In this document: piece after piece, positions 1-8,331 of the stretch
Numbering within the stretch: position 1 is the first letter of the stretch
Layout: every line of letters starts with the position of its first letter
Origin: Pseudomonas extremorientalis
Lineage (GTDB): Bacteria; Pseudomonadota; Gammaproteobacteria; Pseudomonadales; Pseudomonadaceae
Length of the DNA: 64,000 nucleotides
Assembly (NCBI RefSeq): GCF_001870465.1
Contig: NZ_MDGK01000052.1
Location: forward strand, 124,001 to 188,000
Reading direction: 5' to 3'
Notes under the pieces: generated by a model
The model's database searches: none
The model's input: the letters and a program-made list of their open reading frames with translations, nothing else
What the model was told of the DNA's origin: nothing
Made by a program: the position numbers and the translations under genes

Positions 1-558
1 GGTCAGGTAGTAGTGGGCCACATGGATCTCGTAGGAAGCCAGCAGGTTGCGCAGGTAGATCATGCGTTGCTTGGCGTCCGGCGCGTAGCGGCTGTTGGGG
101 TAGCGGCTGGTCAGCTGGGCGAACTCGTTGTAGGAATCGCGGGCCGCGCCTGGGTCACGCTTGGTCATGTCCAGCGGCAGAAAGCGCGCCAGCAGGCCAA
201 CGTCCTGGTCGAACGAGGTCAGGCCCTTCATGTAGTAGGCGTAGTCGACGTTCGGGTGCTGCGGGTGCAGGCGGATAAAACGCTCGGCGGCGGACTTGGC
301 GGCTTCCGGCTCGGCGTTCTTGTAGTTGGCGTAGATCAGCTCGAGCTGGGCCTGGTCGGCATAGCGCCCGAACGGATAGCGCGACTCCAAGGCCTTCAGC
401 TTCGCTGTGGCGCTGGTGTAGCTATTATTGTCCAAGTCTTTCTGAGCCAGTTGGTACAACTCGACTTCGCTCAGGTTTTCGTCGACGACTTCCTTTGTTG
501 ACGAGCAAGCAGCAGTCATGGCGAGGATGGCGATCAGCAGCAGGTGTTTCACTTGCAT
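1..558 (-). CDS. bamD: Outer membrane assembly lipoprotein BamD (partial, N-terminal 186 residues)
   Basis: BamD is the essential lipoprotein of the BAM complex that inserts beta-barrel proteins in the outer membrane. The reading frame starts at ATG 558 and runs off the window at base 1, so the C-terminal part is missing. The N-terminus MQVKHLLLIAILAM is a signal peptide followed by a TAAC lipobox and then CSSTKEV, which marks lipidation on the cysteine. The following region shows TPR-like helices (NSYTSATAKLKALESRYPFG, residues about 40-60) typical of the family. It is divergent from rluD, the usual arrangement in Pseudomonas. The identification is firm; only the missing end limits it. Confidence 0.93.
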   Translation of the reverse strand, partial: MQVKHLLLIAILAMTAACSSTKEVVDENLSEVELYQLAQKDLDNNSYTSATAKLKALESRYPFGRYADQAQLELIYANYKNAEPEAAKSAAERFIRLHPQHPNVDYAYYMKGLTSFDQDVGLLARFLPLDMTKRDPGAARDSYNEFAQLTSRYPNSRYAPDAKQRMIYLRNLLASYEIHVAHYYLT

Positions 559-707
559 GGCGGCTTGCGTCCCTATGACGGCCGCTGTCTTGGGCGGGGC
601 CGTCCTGTTATGATGAGCGCCCCGTTGAAAGCCTCGGGGCAAAAGACGCCGTATTTAACCACAAGCGCGCAGCCGAAACCAAAGGCTGTGCCACGCCTAG
701 TCTGAGC

Positions 708-1670
708 ATGTCCGATAAAATTGAACTTCGCGCAGAGGTGCCGTCCGAATTGGGCGGCCAACGCCTCGATCAAGTCGCCGCACAATTATTCGCTGAGCAC
801 TCGCGCTCGCGCCTTTCCGCCTGGATCAAAGACGGCCGCCTGACTGTGGATGGAGCGGTTATCCGCCCGCGAGACATAGTCCATGGCGGTGCGATTCTTG
901 AGCTGACTGCCGAGCAGGAAGCCCAGGGAGAATGGGTCGCCCAGGACATCGAGCTGGATATCGTCTACGAAGACGACGACATTCTGGTCATCAACAAACC
1001 CGCAGGCCTGGTGGTTCACCCGGCAGCCGGGCACGCTGATGGCACCCTGCTCAATGCCTTGTTGCACCATGTGCCGGACATCATCAATGTGCCACGCTGC
1101 GGCATCGTGCACCGCCTGGACAAGGACACCACCGGTCTGATGGTGGTGGCCAAGACCATTCAGGCGCAGACGCAACTGGTTACACAGTTGCAGAGTCGCA
1201 GCGTCAGCCGGATCTACGAATGCATCGTGATTGGTGTGGTGGTAGCCGGCGGCAAGATCAACGCCCCGATCGGTCGTCACGGCCAGCAACGCCAGCGTAT
1301 GGCGGTGATGGAAGGTGGCAAGCAGGCCGTCAGCCATTACCGAGTACTCGAACGTTTCCGCTCCCACACCCACGTGCGGGTCAAGCTGGAAACCGGCCGT
1401 ACCCACCAGATTCGCGTGCACATGGCACACATCAACTTCCCGTTGGTCGGTGATCCGGCCTACGGGGGGCGCTTCCGCATTCCACCGGCGGCGAGCCAGA
1501 CCATGGTTGAATCGCTGAAAAACTTCCCGCGCCAGGCGTTGCATGCACGCTTCCTGGAATTGGATCATCCGACGAGCGGTAAGCGGATGAGCTGGGAATC
1601 GCCTCTGCCGGACGATTTGGTCTGGTTGTTGACGCTGCTCAAGCAGGATCGCGAGGCGTTTGTCGGATGA
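708..1670 (+). CDS. rluD: 23S rRNA pseudouridine synthase RluD
   Basis: RluD converts uridines 1911, 1915 and 1917 (E. coli numbering) in helix 69 of 23S rRNA to pseudouridine, which supports ribosome assembly and function. The 320-residue protein has an N-terminal S4 RNA-binding domain (about residues 17-75, with QRLDQVAAQLF) and a catalytic RluA-type domain. The catalytic motif HRLDKDTTG begins at residue 135, with Asp138 as the nucleophile. Length and motif order match the family. The stop codon overlaps the pgeF start as ATGA, so the two genes are probably translationally coupled. No strong Shine-Dalgarno sequence precedes ATG 708; the start was chosen because the N-terminus MSDKIELRAEVP is the family form. 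Confidence 0.95.
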   Translation: MSDKIELRAEVPSELGGQRLDQVAAQLFAEHSRSRLSAWIKDGRLTVDGAVIRPRDIVHGGAILELTAEQEAQGEWVAQDIELDIVYEDDDILVINKPAGLVVHPAAGHADGTLLNALLHHVPDIINVPRCGIVHRLDKDTTGLMVVAKTIQAQTQLVTQLQSRSVSRIYECIVIGVVVAGGKINAPIGRHGQQRQRMAVMEGGKQAVSHYRVLERFRSHTHVRVKLETGRTHQIRVHMAHINFPLVGDPAYGGRFRIPPAASQTMVESLKNFPRQALHARFLELDHPTSGKRMSWESPLPDDLVWLLTLLKQDREAFVG

Positions 1671-2392
1671 GTGACTGGCTGATACCTGACTGGCCCGCGC
1701 CGGCTCAGGTGAAAGCCTGCGTCACCACTCGAGCGGGCGGCGTCAGTCTGGCGCCGTTCGACAGTCTCAACTTGGGCGATCATGTTGAGGATAACCTCGA
1801 AGCGGTCCTCGAAAACCGCCGCCGTCTTACCGACGCATTTAATATTCAGCCTGCCTGGTTGCGCCAAGTCCACGGGATAAGCGTGGTCGAGGCTGACCCG
1901 TCACGCATTGCCGAAGCCGATGGCAGTTGGACCAGCACCCCTGGCATCGCCTGCACCTCAATGACCGCTGACTGTCTGCCCGCATTGTTCTGCAACCGCG
2001 CCGGCACCCGCGTGGCTGCGGCCCATGCTGGCTGGCGTGGCCTGGCGGCAGGGGTATTGGAAGCGGCTTTCGAAAGCCTCGGCGCCGAACCTGAAGACGT
2101 ACTAGTGTGGCTTGGCCCGGCGATTGGCCCACAAGCCTTCGAAGTCGGCCCGGAAGTCCGCGAAGCCTTCATGGAGCCGTTGCCGATCACTGCCGAAGCG
2201 TTCGTGCCCAGCCATAACACAGGCAAGTTCATGGCCGACATCTATAAGCTCGCGCGCCTGCGCCTCGCTGCGCGCGGCGTTACTGCTGTTTATGGTGGCG
2301 GGTACTGCACCGTGACCGACCCGCGCTTCTTTTCCTACCGGCGTAGCCCCCGCACCGGACGTTTTGCCTCCCTTGTCTGGCTTGAACGCTAG
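1667..2392 (+). CDS. pgeF: Peptidoglycan editing factor PgeF (YfiH/DUF152, laccase-like fold)
   Basis: This family was long annotated as polyphenol oxidase or laccase. In E. coli, YfiH (PgeF) acts on peptidoglycan precursors, removing wrong amino acids at the first stem position. The 241-residue protein keeps the expected metal or catalytic residues: His69 (RQVHG), Cys103 (MTADCLPAL) and His120 (AAHAGWRG). It starts inside the rluD stop codon (ATGA), so co-translation with rluD is likely. The rluD-pgeF-clpB order is common in Pseudomonas. Family membership is clear. The in vivo role is transferred from E. coli. Confidence 0.9.
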   Translation: MSDWLIPDWPAPAQVKACVTTRAGGVSLAPFDSLNLGDHVEDNLEAVLENRRRLTDAFNIQPAWLRQVHGISVVEADPSRIAEADGSWTSTPGIACTSMTADCLPALFCNRAGTRVAAAHAGWRGLAAGVLEAAFESLGAEPEDVLVWLGPAIGPQAFEVGPEVREAFMEPLPITAEAFVPSHNTGKFMADIYKLARLRLAARGVTAVYGGGYCTVTDPRFFSYRRSPRTGRFASLVWLER

Positions 2393-2438
2393 ACTCCTTT
2401 GATCTGGGTCAAACCCGGTCCATATCCGCCGTCGCGCG

Positions 2439-2466
2439 CTTGAATCTTCCAGAATCCACCCCATCT
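2439..2466 (+). promoter_or_regulatory. Sigma-32 (RpoH) heat-shock promoter of clpB
   Basis: A CTTGAA -35 element (2439-2444) is followed after 14 bases by CCCCATCT (2459-2466). This is an essentially perfect match to the RpoH consensus CTTGAA-N13/14-CCCCATNT. It lies 73 bp before the clpB start and points toward it, so clpB should be heat-induced independently of rluD-pgeF. Confidence 0.9.
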
Positions 2467-2538
2467 ATAAGGGTATCTGGCAGGTTTCTTCATTCAGGAT
2501 GTTTTATAGCTCCGGCCTGCTCAAAAGGAAGGTGACTA

Positions 2539-5103
2539 ATGCGTATTGATCGTTTAACCAGCAAATTGCAGTTGGCACTGTCTGACTCTCAATCCTTGGC
2601 GGTGGGCCTCGACCACCCGGCCATCGAGCCTGCGCACTTGATGCAGGCGCTCCTGGAACAGCAAGGTGGTTCTATCAAGCCCTTGCTGATGCAGGTGGGC
2701 TTTGACGTCAACAGCCTGCGCAAGGAGTTGAGCAAAGAGCTCGACCAACTGCCGAAAATCCAAAACCCGACTGGCGACGTGAACATGTCCCAGGACCTGG
2801 CGCGCCTGCTCAACCAGGCGGACCGTCTGGCCCAGCAGAAGGGTGACCAGTTCATCTCCAGCGAACTGGTGCTGCTCGCCGCCATGGACGAGAACAGCAA
2901 GCTCGGCAAGTTGTTGCTGGGCCAGGGTGTGAGCAAGAAAGCCTTGGAAAACGCTATCAACAACCTGCGTGGCGGTGATGCGGTCAACGATCCCAACCAT
3001 GAGGAGTCGCGCCAGGCCCTGGATAAATACACCGTCGACCTGACCAAGCGCGCCGAAGAGGGCAAGCTTGATCCGGTGATCGGCCGTGACGATGAAATCC
3101 GTCGCACCATCCAGGTCCTGCAGCGTCGCACCAAGAACAACCCGGTGCTCATTGGTGAGCCCGGCGTGGGTAAAACCGCGATTGCCGAAGGTTTGGCCCA
3201 GCGTATCATCAATGGTGAAGTGCCGGATGGCCTTAAAGGCAAGCGCCTGCTGTCCCTGGACATGGGGTCTTTGATCGCCGGTGCCAAGTTCCGTGGCGAG
3301 TTCGAGGAGCGCCTGAAATCCCTGCTTAATGAGTTGTCGAAGCAGGAAGGGCAGATCATTCTGTTTATCGACGAACTGCACACCATGGTGGGCGCCGGTA
3401 AAGGCGAGGGCTCCATGGATGCCGGCAACATGCTCAAGCCGGCCCTGGCGCGGGGTGAGTTGCATTGCGTCGGTGCTACCACGCTCAACGAATATCGCCA
3501 GTACATAGAAAAGGACGCGGCCCTTGAGCGTCGTTTCCAGAAAGTACTGGTGGAAGAGCCGAGCGAAGAAGACACCATCGCAATCCTGCGTGGCCTGAAA
3601 GAGCGTTATGAGGTCCACCACAAGGTGGCGATCACCGACGGTGCGATTATTGCGGCGGCCAAGTTGAGCCATCGCTATATCACCGACCGTCAGTTGCCCG
3701 ACAAGGCCATTGACCTGATCGACGAAGCGGCCAGCCGCATCCGCATGGAGATCGACTCCAAGCCGGAAGTGCTCGATCGCCTGGATCGACGCCTGATTCA
3801 ACTGAAAGTTGAGTCCCAGGCCCTGAAGAAAGAAGAAGACGACGCGGCGAAGAAACGCCTGGAAAAACTCCAGGAAGAAATCGTCCGCCTGGAACGCGAG
3901 TATTCGGACCTGGAAGAAATCTGGACCTCGGAAAAAGCCGAAGTGCAGGGCTCTGCGCAGATCCAGCAAAAGATCGAGCAGTCGCGCCAGGAACTGGAAG
4001 CGGCACGCCGTAAAGGTGACCTGAACCGCATGGCCGAGTTGCAGTACGGGGTGATCCCGGACCTGGAGCGCAGCCTGCAGATGGTCGACCAGCACGGCAA
4101 GCCTGAGAACCAACTGCTGCGCAGCAAGGTGACCGAGGAAGAAATTGCCGAAGTCGTCTCGAAGTGGACCGGGATTCCCGTGTCGAAAATGCTCGAAGGC
4201 GAGCGCGACAAGCTGCTGAAGATGGAAAGCCTGTTGCACCAACGCGTGATCGGCCAGGAAGAGGCCGTGGTGGCGGTGTCCAACGCGGTACGGCGTTCGC
4301 GGGCCGGGTTGTCCGACCCGAACCGTCCGAGTGGCTCGTTCATGTTCCTCGGCCCGACCGGCGTGGGTAAGACCGAGCTGTGCAAGGCCTTGGCCGAGTT
4401 CCTCTTTGATACCGAAGAGGCCATGGTGCGGATCGATATGTCCGAATTCATGGAGAAACACTCGGTGGCTCGCTTGATCGGTGCGCCACCAGGCTACGTG
4501 GGCTACGAGGAGGGCGGTTACCTGACCGAAGCCGTGCGGCGTAAGCCTTACTCGGTGATCCTGCTGGATGAGGTCGAGAAGGCGCATCCGGATGTGTTCA
4601 ACATCCTGCTGCAAGTGCTGGAAGACGGCCGCCTGACCGACAGTCACGGGCGTACCGTGGATTTCCGTAATACGGTGATCGTGATGACCTCCAACCTGGG
4701 CTCGGCGCAGATCCAGGAACTGGTGGGTGATCGTGAAGCGCAACGTGCGGCGGTGATGGATGCGCTGACTTCGCACTTCCGCCCGGAATTCATCAACCGG
4801 GTCGACGAAGTGGTGATCTTCGAGCCTCTGGCGCGGGATCAGATCGCGGGCATTACCGAGATCCAGCTGGGTCGTCTGCGCGGCCGTCTGGCAGAGCGCG
4901 AGCTGTCCCTGGACCTGAGCCAGGAGGCGTTGGACAAGCTGATCGCGGTGGGTTACGACCCGGTGTATGGCGCACGGCCTTTGAAGCGTGCGATCCAGCG
5001 CTGGATCGAGAACCCGCTGGCCCAGTTGATCCTATCGGGCAGCTTCATGCCGGGCACCAGCGTCGAGGCGACCGTGGAAAACGACGAGATCGTCTTCCAC
5101 TAA
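2539..5103 (+). CDS. clpB: ATP-dependent protein disaggregase ClpB
   Basis: ClpB is a hexameric AAA+ chaperone that, with DnaK, pulls polypeptides out of heat-induced aggregates. The 854-residue product has the whole family layout: an N-terminal Clp repeat domain (about 1-145), first AAA+ module with Walker A GEPGVGKTAIAEG (about 205), a coiled-coil middle domain (about 410-525, rich in Lys/Glu and Leu heptads) and a second AAA+ module with Walker A GPTGVGKTEL (about 605). It starts at ATG 2539 after the ribosome site AAGGAAGGTGACT. The upstream RpoH promoter and a downstream terminator (5128-5156) make it a single-gene unit. The middle coiled coil separates it from ClpA and ClpC. Confidence 0.98.
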   Translation: MRIDRLTSKLQLALSDSQSLAVGLDHPAIEPAHLMQALLEQQGGSIKPLLMQVGFDVNSLRKELSKELDQLPKIQNPTGDVNMSQDLARLLNQADRLAQQKGDQFISSELVLLAAMDENSKLGKLLLGQGVSKKALENAINNLRGGDAVNDPNHEESRQALDKYTVDLTKRAEEGKLDPVIGRDDEIRRTIQVLQRRTKNNPVLIGEPGVGKTAIAEGLAQRIINGEVPDGLKGKRLLSLDMGSLIAGAKFRGEFEERLKSLLNELSKQEGQIILFIDELHTMVGAGKGEGSMDAGNMLKPALARGELHCVGATTLNEYRQYIEKDAALERRFQKVLVEEPSEEDTIAILRGLKERYEVHHKVAITDGAIIAAAKLSHRYITDRQLPDKAIDLIDEAASRIRMEIDSKPEVLDRLDRRLIQLKVESQALKKEEDDAAKKRLEKLQEEIVRLEREYSDLEEIWTSEKAEVQGSAQIQQKIEQSRQELEAARRKGDLNRMAELQYGVIPDLERSLQMVDQHGKPENQLLRSKVTEEEIAEVVSKWTGIPVSKMLEGERDKLLKMESLLHQRVIGQEEAVVAVSNAVRRSRAGLSDPNRPSGSFMFLGPTGVGKTELCKALAEFLFDTEEAMVRIDMSEFMEKHSVARLIGAPPGYVGYEEGGYLTEAVRRKPYSVILLDEVEKAHPDVFNILLQVLEDGRLTDSHGRTVDFRNTVIVMTSNLGSAQIQELVGDREAQRAAVMDALTSHFRPEFINRVDEVVIFEPLARDQIAGITEIQLGRLRGRLAERELSLDLSQEALDKLIAVGYDPVYGARPLKRAIQRWIENPLAQLILSGSFMPGTSVEATVENDEIVFH

Positions 5104-5127
5104 GCCCAAAGGGCAAAGCAAAAATGG

Positions 5128-5156
5128 AAGGCCCCGCATTGCGGGGCCTTTTTTTT
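5128..5156 (+). terminator. Rho-independent terminator after clpB
   Basis: The stem AAGGCCCCGC / GCGGGGCCTT with loop ATT is followed by a run of T. It lies 25 bp after the clpB stop codon. Confidence 0.92.
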
Positions 5157-5288
5157 CGATAGGGCGTTGAACTGTAAGGCAAAGGCTTGTAAAGTGCGCC
5201 CCGCAGCAACGTCAGCCCACGGGTTTCTTCTCCCCAAGAAGAAATCAGAAACAAGCGCAAATCATTGTCTTAAAAGCAATTTAAGGGG

Positions 5289-5316
5289 TTGACAGGGGTT
5301 TTTAAGATTGTAGAAT
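5289..5316 (+). promoter_or_regulatory. Sigma-70 promoter of the tRNA cluster
   Basis: A perfect TTGACA (5289-5294) and TAGAAT (5311-5316) are separated by 16 bp, and the first tRNA begins about 88 bp downstream. A GC-rich stretch (GCGCGCCTC) just after the -10 resembles a stringent discriminator, which would suit a stable-RNA promoter. Confidence 0.8.
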
Positions 5317-5403
5317 AGCGCGCCTCAGAGACATGAACGTAGCGATACGGGCAAGTCGAAGAGAAGGTAGTAAGCAGCAACGTAGTACTTTGAAATATGT
5401 AGT

Positions 5404-5479
5404 TCCGTGATAGCTCAGTCGGTAGAGCAAATGACTGTTAATCATTGGGTCCCAGGTTCGAGTCCTGGTCACGGAGCCA
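5404..5479 (+). tRNA. tRNA-Asn (anticodon GTT)
   Basis: A 76-nt cloverleaf with acceptor stem TCCGTGA/TCACGGA, D-arm TAGCTCAGTCGGTAGAGCA, anticodon loop CTGTTAA (GTT) and T-loop GGTTCGAGTCC. The CCA end is encoded. Confidence 0.97.
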
Positions 5480-5489
5480 ATTTCAATAT

Positions 5490-5566
5490 CGGGGTATAGC
5501 GCAGTCCGGTAGCGCGCCTGCTTTGGGAGCAGGATGTCGGGAGTTCGAATCCCCCTACCCCGACCA
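5490..5566 (+). tRNA. tRNA-Pro (anticodon TGG), copy 1
   Basis: A 77-nt cloverleaf with acceptor stem CGGGGTA/TACCCCG. The anticodon stem-loop CCTGC-TTTGGGA-GCAGG gives anticodon TGG. The CCA end is encoded. It is nearly identical to the copy at 5742-5818, differing at two T-arm positions. Confidence 0.97.
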
Positions 5567-5571
5567 TATTT

Positions 5572-5647
5572 GGGTCGTTAGCTCAGTTGGTAGAGCAGTT
5601 GGCTTTTAACCAATTGGTCGTAGGTTCGAATCCCACACGACCCACCA
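5572..5647 (+). tRNA. tRNA-Lys (anticodon TTT)
   Basis: A 76-nt cloverleaf with acceptor stem GGGTCGT/ACGACCC, anticodon loop with TTT, T-arm AGGTTCGAATCC(C) and encoded CCA. Confidence 0.97.
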
Positions 5648-5711
5648 TTTTTGAGACCAGTTAGCGCTGGAATCGAATCTTAAGATCAGAGGCCAAAAGC
5701 ACTGATCGAAG

Positions 5712-5740
5712 AAGGCGACTGAGAGGTCGCCTTTTTTTTA
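5712..5740 (+). terminator. Terminator between tRNA-Lys and the second tRNA-Pro
   Basis: The stem AAGGCGAC / GTCGCCTT with a 6-nt loop is followed by a T-run. It ends only 2 bp before the second tRNA-Pro. That gene therefore needs readthrough or its own promoter. Confidence 0.85.
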
Positions 5741-5741
5741 C

Positions 5742-5818
5742 CGGGGTATAGCGCAGTCCGGTAGCGCGCCTGCTTTGGGAGCAGGATGTCAGGAGTTCGA
5801 ATCCCCTTACCCCGACCA
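5742..5818 (+). tRNA. tRNA-Pro (anticodon TGG), copy 2
   Basis: A 77-nt cloverleaf, the same as the copy at 5490-5566 except in the T-arm (CAGGAG...CCCCTTA versus CGGGAG...CCCCCTA). The CCA end is encoded. It sits directly behind a strong terminator, which suggests a local duplication or independent transcription. Confidence 0.95.
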
Positions 5819-5822
5819 TATT

Positions 5823-5859
5823 AAAAATCCTCGTATCGAAAGATACGGGGATTTTTTTT
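5823..5859 (+). terminator. Terminator after the second tRNA-Pro
   Basis: A long stem built from AAAAATCCTCGTATC and GATACGGGGATTTTT closes on a GAAA tetraloop and is followed by a T-run. It begins 5 nt after the tRNA CCA end. Confidence 0.88.
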
Positions 5860-5890
5860 GTGCGTGCAAAACTCAAGTCCGGTGAAAATC

Positions 5891-5985
5891 AAATGTGAGA
5901 GGGGGCTTGCCCCCGATGGCAGTGTGTCAGTCGACAAATCAATGACTGCTTCACCGCAATCGGGGGCAAGCCCCCTCTCACATTT
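5891..5985. repeat. REPIN: paired inverted REP elements
   Basis: Two oppositely oriented copies of a REP core flank a spacer of about 45 bp. The left copy reads AAATGTGAGAGGGGGCTTGC and the right copy is its complement. The outer arms pair over about 25 bp. It lies between the tRNA cluster and the 3' end of ndh. Related elements occur at 29831, 31534, 39751 and 45224. Confidence 0.9.
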
Positions 5986-6011
5986 ATTGAGTGCCCTCAG
6001 GGGCCGAGTTG

Positions 6012-7310
6012 TCAGTGAAGTTTGAGTCGCGGCTCGGTGCCACGCCCAATCTTGCTCCCCAGCATCAGCATCGCCGTACGGAAGAACCCATACAGCGCCA
6101 TCTGGTGCATGCGATACAGCGACACATAGAACATCCGCGCCAGCCAGCCTTCCAGCATCACGCTGCCGGTGAGGTTGCCCATCAAGTTACCGACCGCCGA
6201 GAACCGCGACAGCGAGATCAACGAGCCGTAGTCGGTATATTTGTAGGAAGGCAGGTCCTTGCCCTCGATACGCAGCTTCAGCGACCTGGCCAGCAACGAG
6301 GCCTGCTGGTGAGCCGCCTGGGCCCGTGGCGGCACGTTGCGGTCGGTGCCCGGTTGCGGGCAGGCGGCGCAGTCGCCGAAGGCGAAGATGTTCTCGTCGC
6401 GGGTGGTTTGCAGCGTTGGCAAAACCTGCAATTGATTGATGCGGTTGGTTTCCAGGCCATCGATGTCCTTGAGGAAACCCGGCGCGCGAATGCCGGCAGC
6501 CCATACCTTGAGGCTGGCCGGGATCACTTGGCCACTGCTGGTGATCAGCGCATCGGCCGTCACTTCGCTGACCGCCGAGTTGGTCAGTACCGTCACCCCA
6601 AGCTTTTCCAGGGTTTTATGCACAGGCCCGCCAATACGCTCCGGCAGGGCCGGCAGTACTCGTGGGCCGGCTTCGATCAGGGTGATGTGCATGTTTTCCG
6701 GCTTGATACGGTCCAGGCCATAGGCCGCCAGCTCATGGGCGGCGTTATGCAGTTCGGCGGCCAGCTCGACCCCGGTGGCACCGGCGCCGACGATGGCGAC
6801 GCTGATTTTTTCTACCACGTCAGTCTGCCCGGCATGGGCGCGCAGGTAGTGGTTGAGCAGCTGCTGGTGGAAACGTTCGGCCTGCTTGCGGGTGTCGAGG
6901 AACAGGCAGTGCTGCGCCGCACCTTCGGTGCCGAAGTCGTTGGTGGTGCTGCCGACCGCAATCACCAGGCTGTCATAGCCCAGCACGCGCGCGGGCACCA
7001 GTTCACGGCCTTCTTCGTCGAGGGTGGCGGCCAGCTGGATCTTCTTCTGTTCACGATCAAGCCCGCTCATGCGCCCCAGTTGGAACTCGAAGTGGTTCCA
7101 TTTGGCCTGGGCGACATAATTGAGTTCGTCTTCCGAAGAGTTCAGCGAGCCGGCCGCCACTTCGTGCAGCAGTGGCTTCCAGATATGGGTGAGGTTGGCG
7201 TCCACCAGCGTGATGCTGGCGGTGCCGCGCTTGCCCAGGGTCTTACCCAGGCGGGTAGCCAACTCCAGGCCGCCGGCGCCGCCGCCGACGATAATAATAC
7301 GATGGGTCAT
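6012..7310 (-). CDS. ndh: Type II NADH:quinone oxidoreductase (NDH-2)
   Basis: NDH-2 is a single-subunit flavoprotein at the inner membrane that oxidises NADH and reduces quinone without pumping protons. The 432-residue product begins MTHRIIIVGGGAGG, an FAD-binding Rossmann motif. A second dinucleotide fold (VAIVGAGATGVELAAEL, about residue 170) binds NADH, and the FAD motif IFAFGDCAACP lies at about residue 310. The C-terminus carries the amphipathic and hydrophobic membrane-anchor region (MFYVSLYRMHQMALYGFF). ATG 7310 was chosen over the upstream in-frame TTG at 7325 because it places the GxGxxG motif at the usual position. A REPIN lies just past its stop codon. Confidence 0.95.
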   Translation of the reverse strand: MTHRIIIVGGGAGGLELATRLGKTLGKRGTASITLVDANLTHIWKPLLHEVAAGSLNSSEDELNYVAQAKWNHFEFQLGRMSGLDREQKKIQLAATLDEEGRELVPARVLGYDSLVIAVGSTTNDFGTEGAAQHCLFLDTRKQAERFHQQLLNHYLRAHAGQTDVVEKISVAIVGAGATGVELAAELHNAAHELAAYGLDRIKPENMHITLIEAGPRVLPALPERIGGPVHKTLEKLGVTVLTNSAVSEVTADALITSSGQVIPASLKVWAAGIRAPGFLKDIDGLETNRINQLQVLPTLQTTRDENIFAFGDCAACPQPGTDRNVPPRAQAAHQQASLLARSLKLRIEGKDLPSYKYTDYGSLISLSRFSAVGNLMGNLTGSVMLEGWLARMFYVSLYRMHQMALYGFFRTAMLMLGSKIGRGTEPRLKLH

Positions 7311-7370
7311 GGGGATATCTCGCAAGGCTAAAAGAAATCGGAGCAGTTACCCCCGCGAGCGCCAGGCAGC

Positions 7371-7544
7371 TCATAGCATCAGGTAACTCAAAAGGCGACT
7401 CAGCAAGCCGAGGCCGATTACCACGGCAAGCACCACGCCGAGGAGCAGCCACGGCCGGAAAGGCTTGCGCTCGACTCGGTTCTGGGAGAGTTGCAGGTAC
7501 TCTTCGACATGCTGTTGGTCATCGGGGTTCAGGCGGCTGGTCAT
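7371..7544 (-). CDS. DUF3094 family small membrane protein
   Basis: A 57-residue protein with a charged N-terminus (MTSRLNPDDQQHVEEYL) and one C-terminal transmembrane helix (WLLLGVVLAVVIGLGLL). It resembles the Pseudomonas DUF3094 family, which has no known function. ATG 7544 is preceded by a GAGG ribosome site; the longer in-frame alternative at 7571 is less well supported. It lies 60 bp upstream of ndh on the same strand, so the two may be cotranscribed. Confidence 0.8.
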   Translation of the reverse strand: MTSRLNPDDQQHVEEYLQLSQNRVERKPFRPWLLLGVVLAVVIGLGLLSRLLSYLML

Positions 7545-7600
7545 AAAGGCCTCGTCAGGTAGACGTTGCAAAAGGGCGCCACGTTACAGTCCGGGTGGGC

Positions 7601-8230
7601 TCAGAGGCTGATACCTACGTCGAACACTATGCTGCGGCCCAGGTTGTTGCGCAAGAAATCCGGTGCGTCGGGGTGAGCGAACAGCACCCGTGCAAAGGTA
7701 GGCCCCACCAGCGACAGCGAGCGCCAGCCCTGGCGCAGGTATTCCGTGGGCGGCGGAAAATGGCTGTTTAGGTCGAGCACTTCGCGCTTGAGGCTGGTGA
7801 AGGCAACGATATCCAGCTCGCCCAGGTCCATTCCGCGCTCTTTATAGTTATGCGCCTTCTTGCGCAGCGTGGGCGCCAGGCGCAGCAGAAACTCGTGGGC
7901 CGGGATGCGCCTCGGCTTGGCTTCGCGCCGTACCAGTTGGCTCAGGGAAAACGCACTGCGCCGACGCAGCAGTTCATCGCGCCATTCGTCATTCAGGCGG
8001 CGACCCTCGTCCAGCACGAAAAACACCTCGAAGCTGGCGTCGCGAAACAGCACGTCCGGCGGCTCTTGCCCGGCGGCGTGGAATTCTTCGGCACGGTAGG
8101 GCACGTTCAAGCCTTGCAGCAGGCGCTGGCAGACCCAACGCTCACGCTCCCATTTGCGGGCATTGGACAAGAACGCGTTGGCTTGTTCGGCCGCTACGGT
8201 GAGCAGGCGCAAGTAATCTGAGTCATCCAT
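7601..8230 (-). CDS. DUF1780 family protein
   Basis: The product of about 209 residues is soluble, with no signal peptide or membrane helix, and matches the conserved Pseudomonas family DUF1780 (PF08682). The central region (FEVFFVLDEGRRLNDEWR) has a restriction-endonuclease-like look, but no catalytic motif can be assigned safely. An in-frame TTG at 8251 would add seven residues; ATG 8230 was preferred although neither start has a strong ribosome site. It sits upstream of the DUF3094 gene and ndh on the same strand. The function is unknown. Confidence 0.8.
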   Translation of the reverse strand: MDDSDYLRLLTVAAEQANAFLSNARKWERERWVCQRLLQGLNVPYRAEEFHAAGQEPPDVLFRDASFEVFFVLDEGRRLNDEWRDELLRRRSAFSLSQLVRREAKPRRIPAHEFLLRLAPTLRKKAHNYKERGMDLGELDIVAFTSLKREVLDLNSHFPPPTEYLRQGWRSLSLVGPTFARVLFAHPDAPDFLRNNLGRSIVFDVGISL

Positions 8231-8331
8231 AGCTAGCAGCTTAGCGCCCAAACGATGACCGCAGGAAGTACCCCTGTGAAACGTCGGTGTAGACTGATCA
8301 TCCGACTCTATTCGACCCGGGGAGTATCGCC

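Noticed and set aside
2554..4776. Long minus-strand ORF opposite clpB (740 codons)
   Set aside because: It mirrors clpB codon use in a high-GC genome and lacks a ribosome site or any recognisable domain.
5661..5876. 71-codon minus-strand ORF overlapping the second tRNA-Pro
   Set aside because: It is antisense to the tRNA and both terminators. Frames like this (MVGVRGFELLTSCSQ...) are common false genes over tRNAs.
5891..5985. Possible CRISPR-like repeats among the GGGGGC palindromes
   Set aside because: Elements occur as isolated inverted pairs or single hairpins between genes, not as regularly spaced direct repeats, and no cas genes are present.
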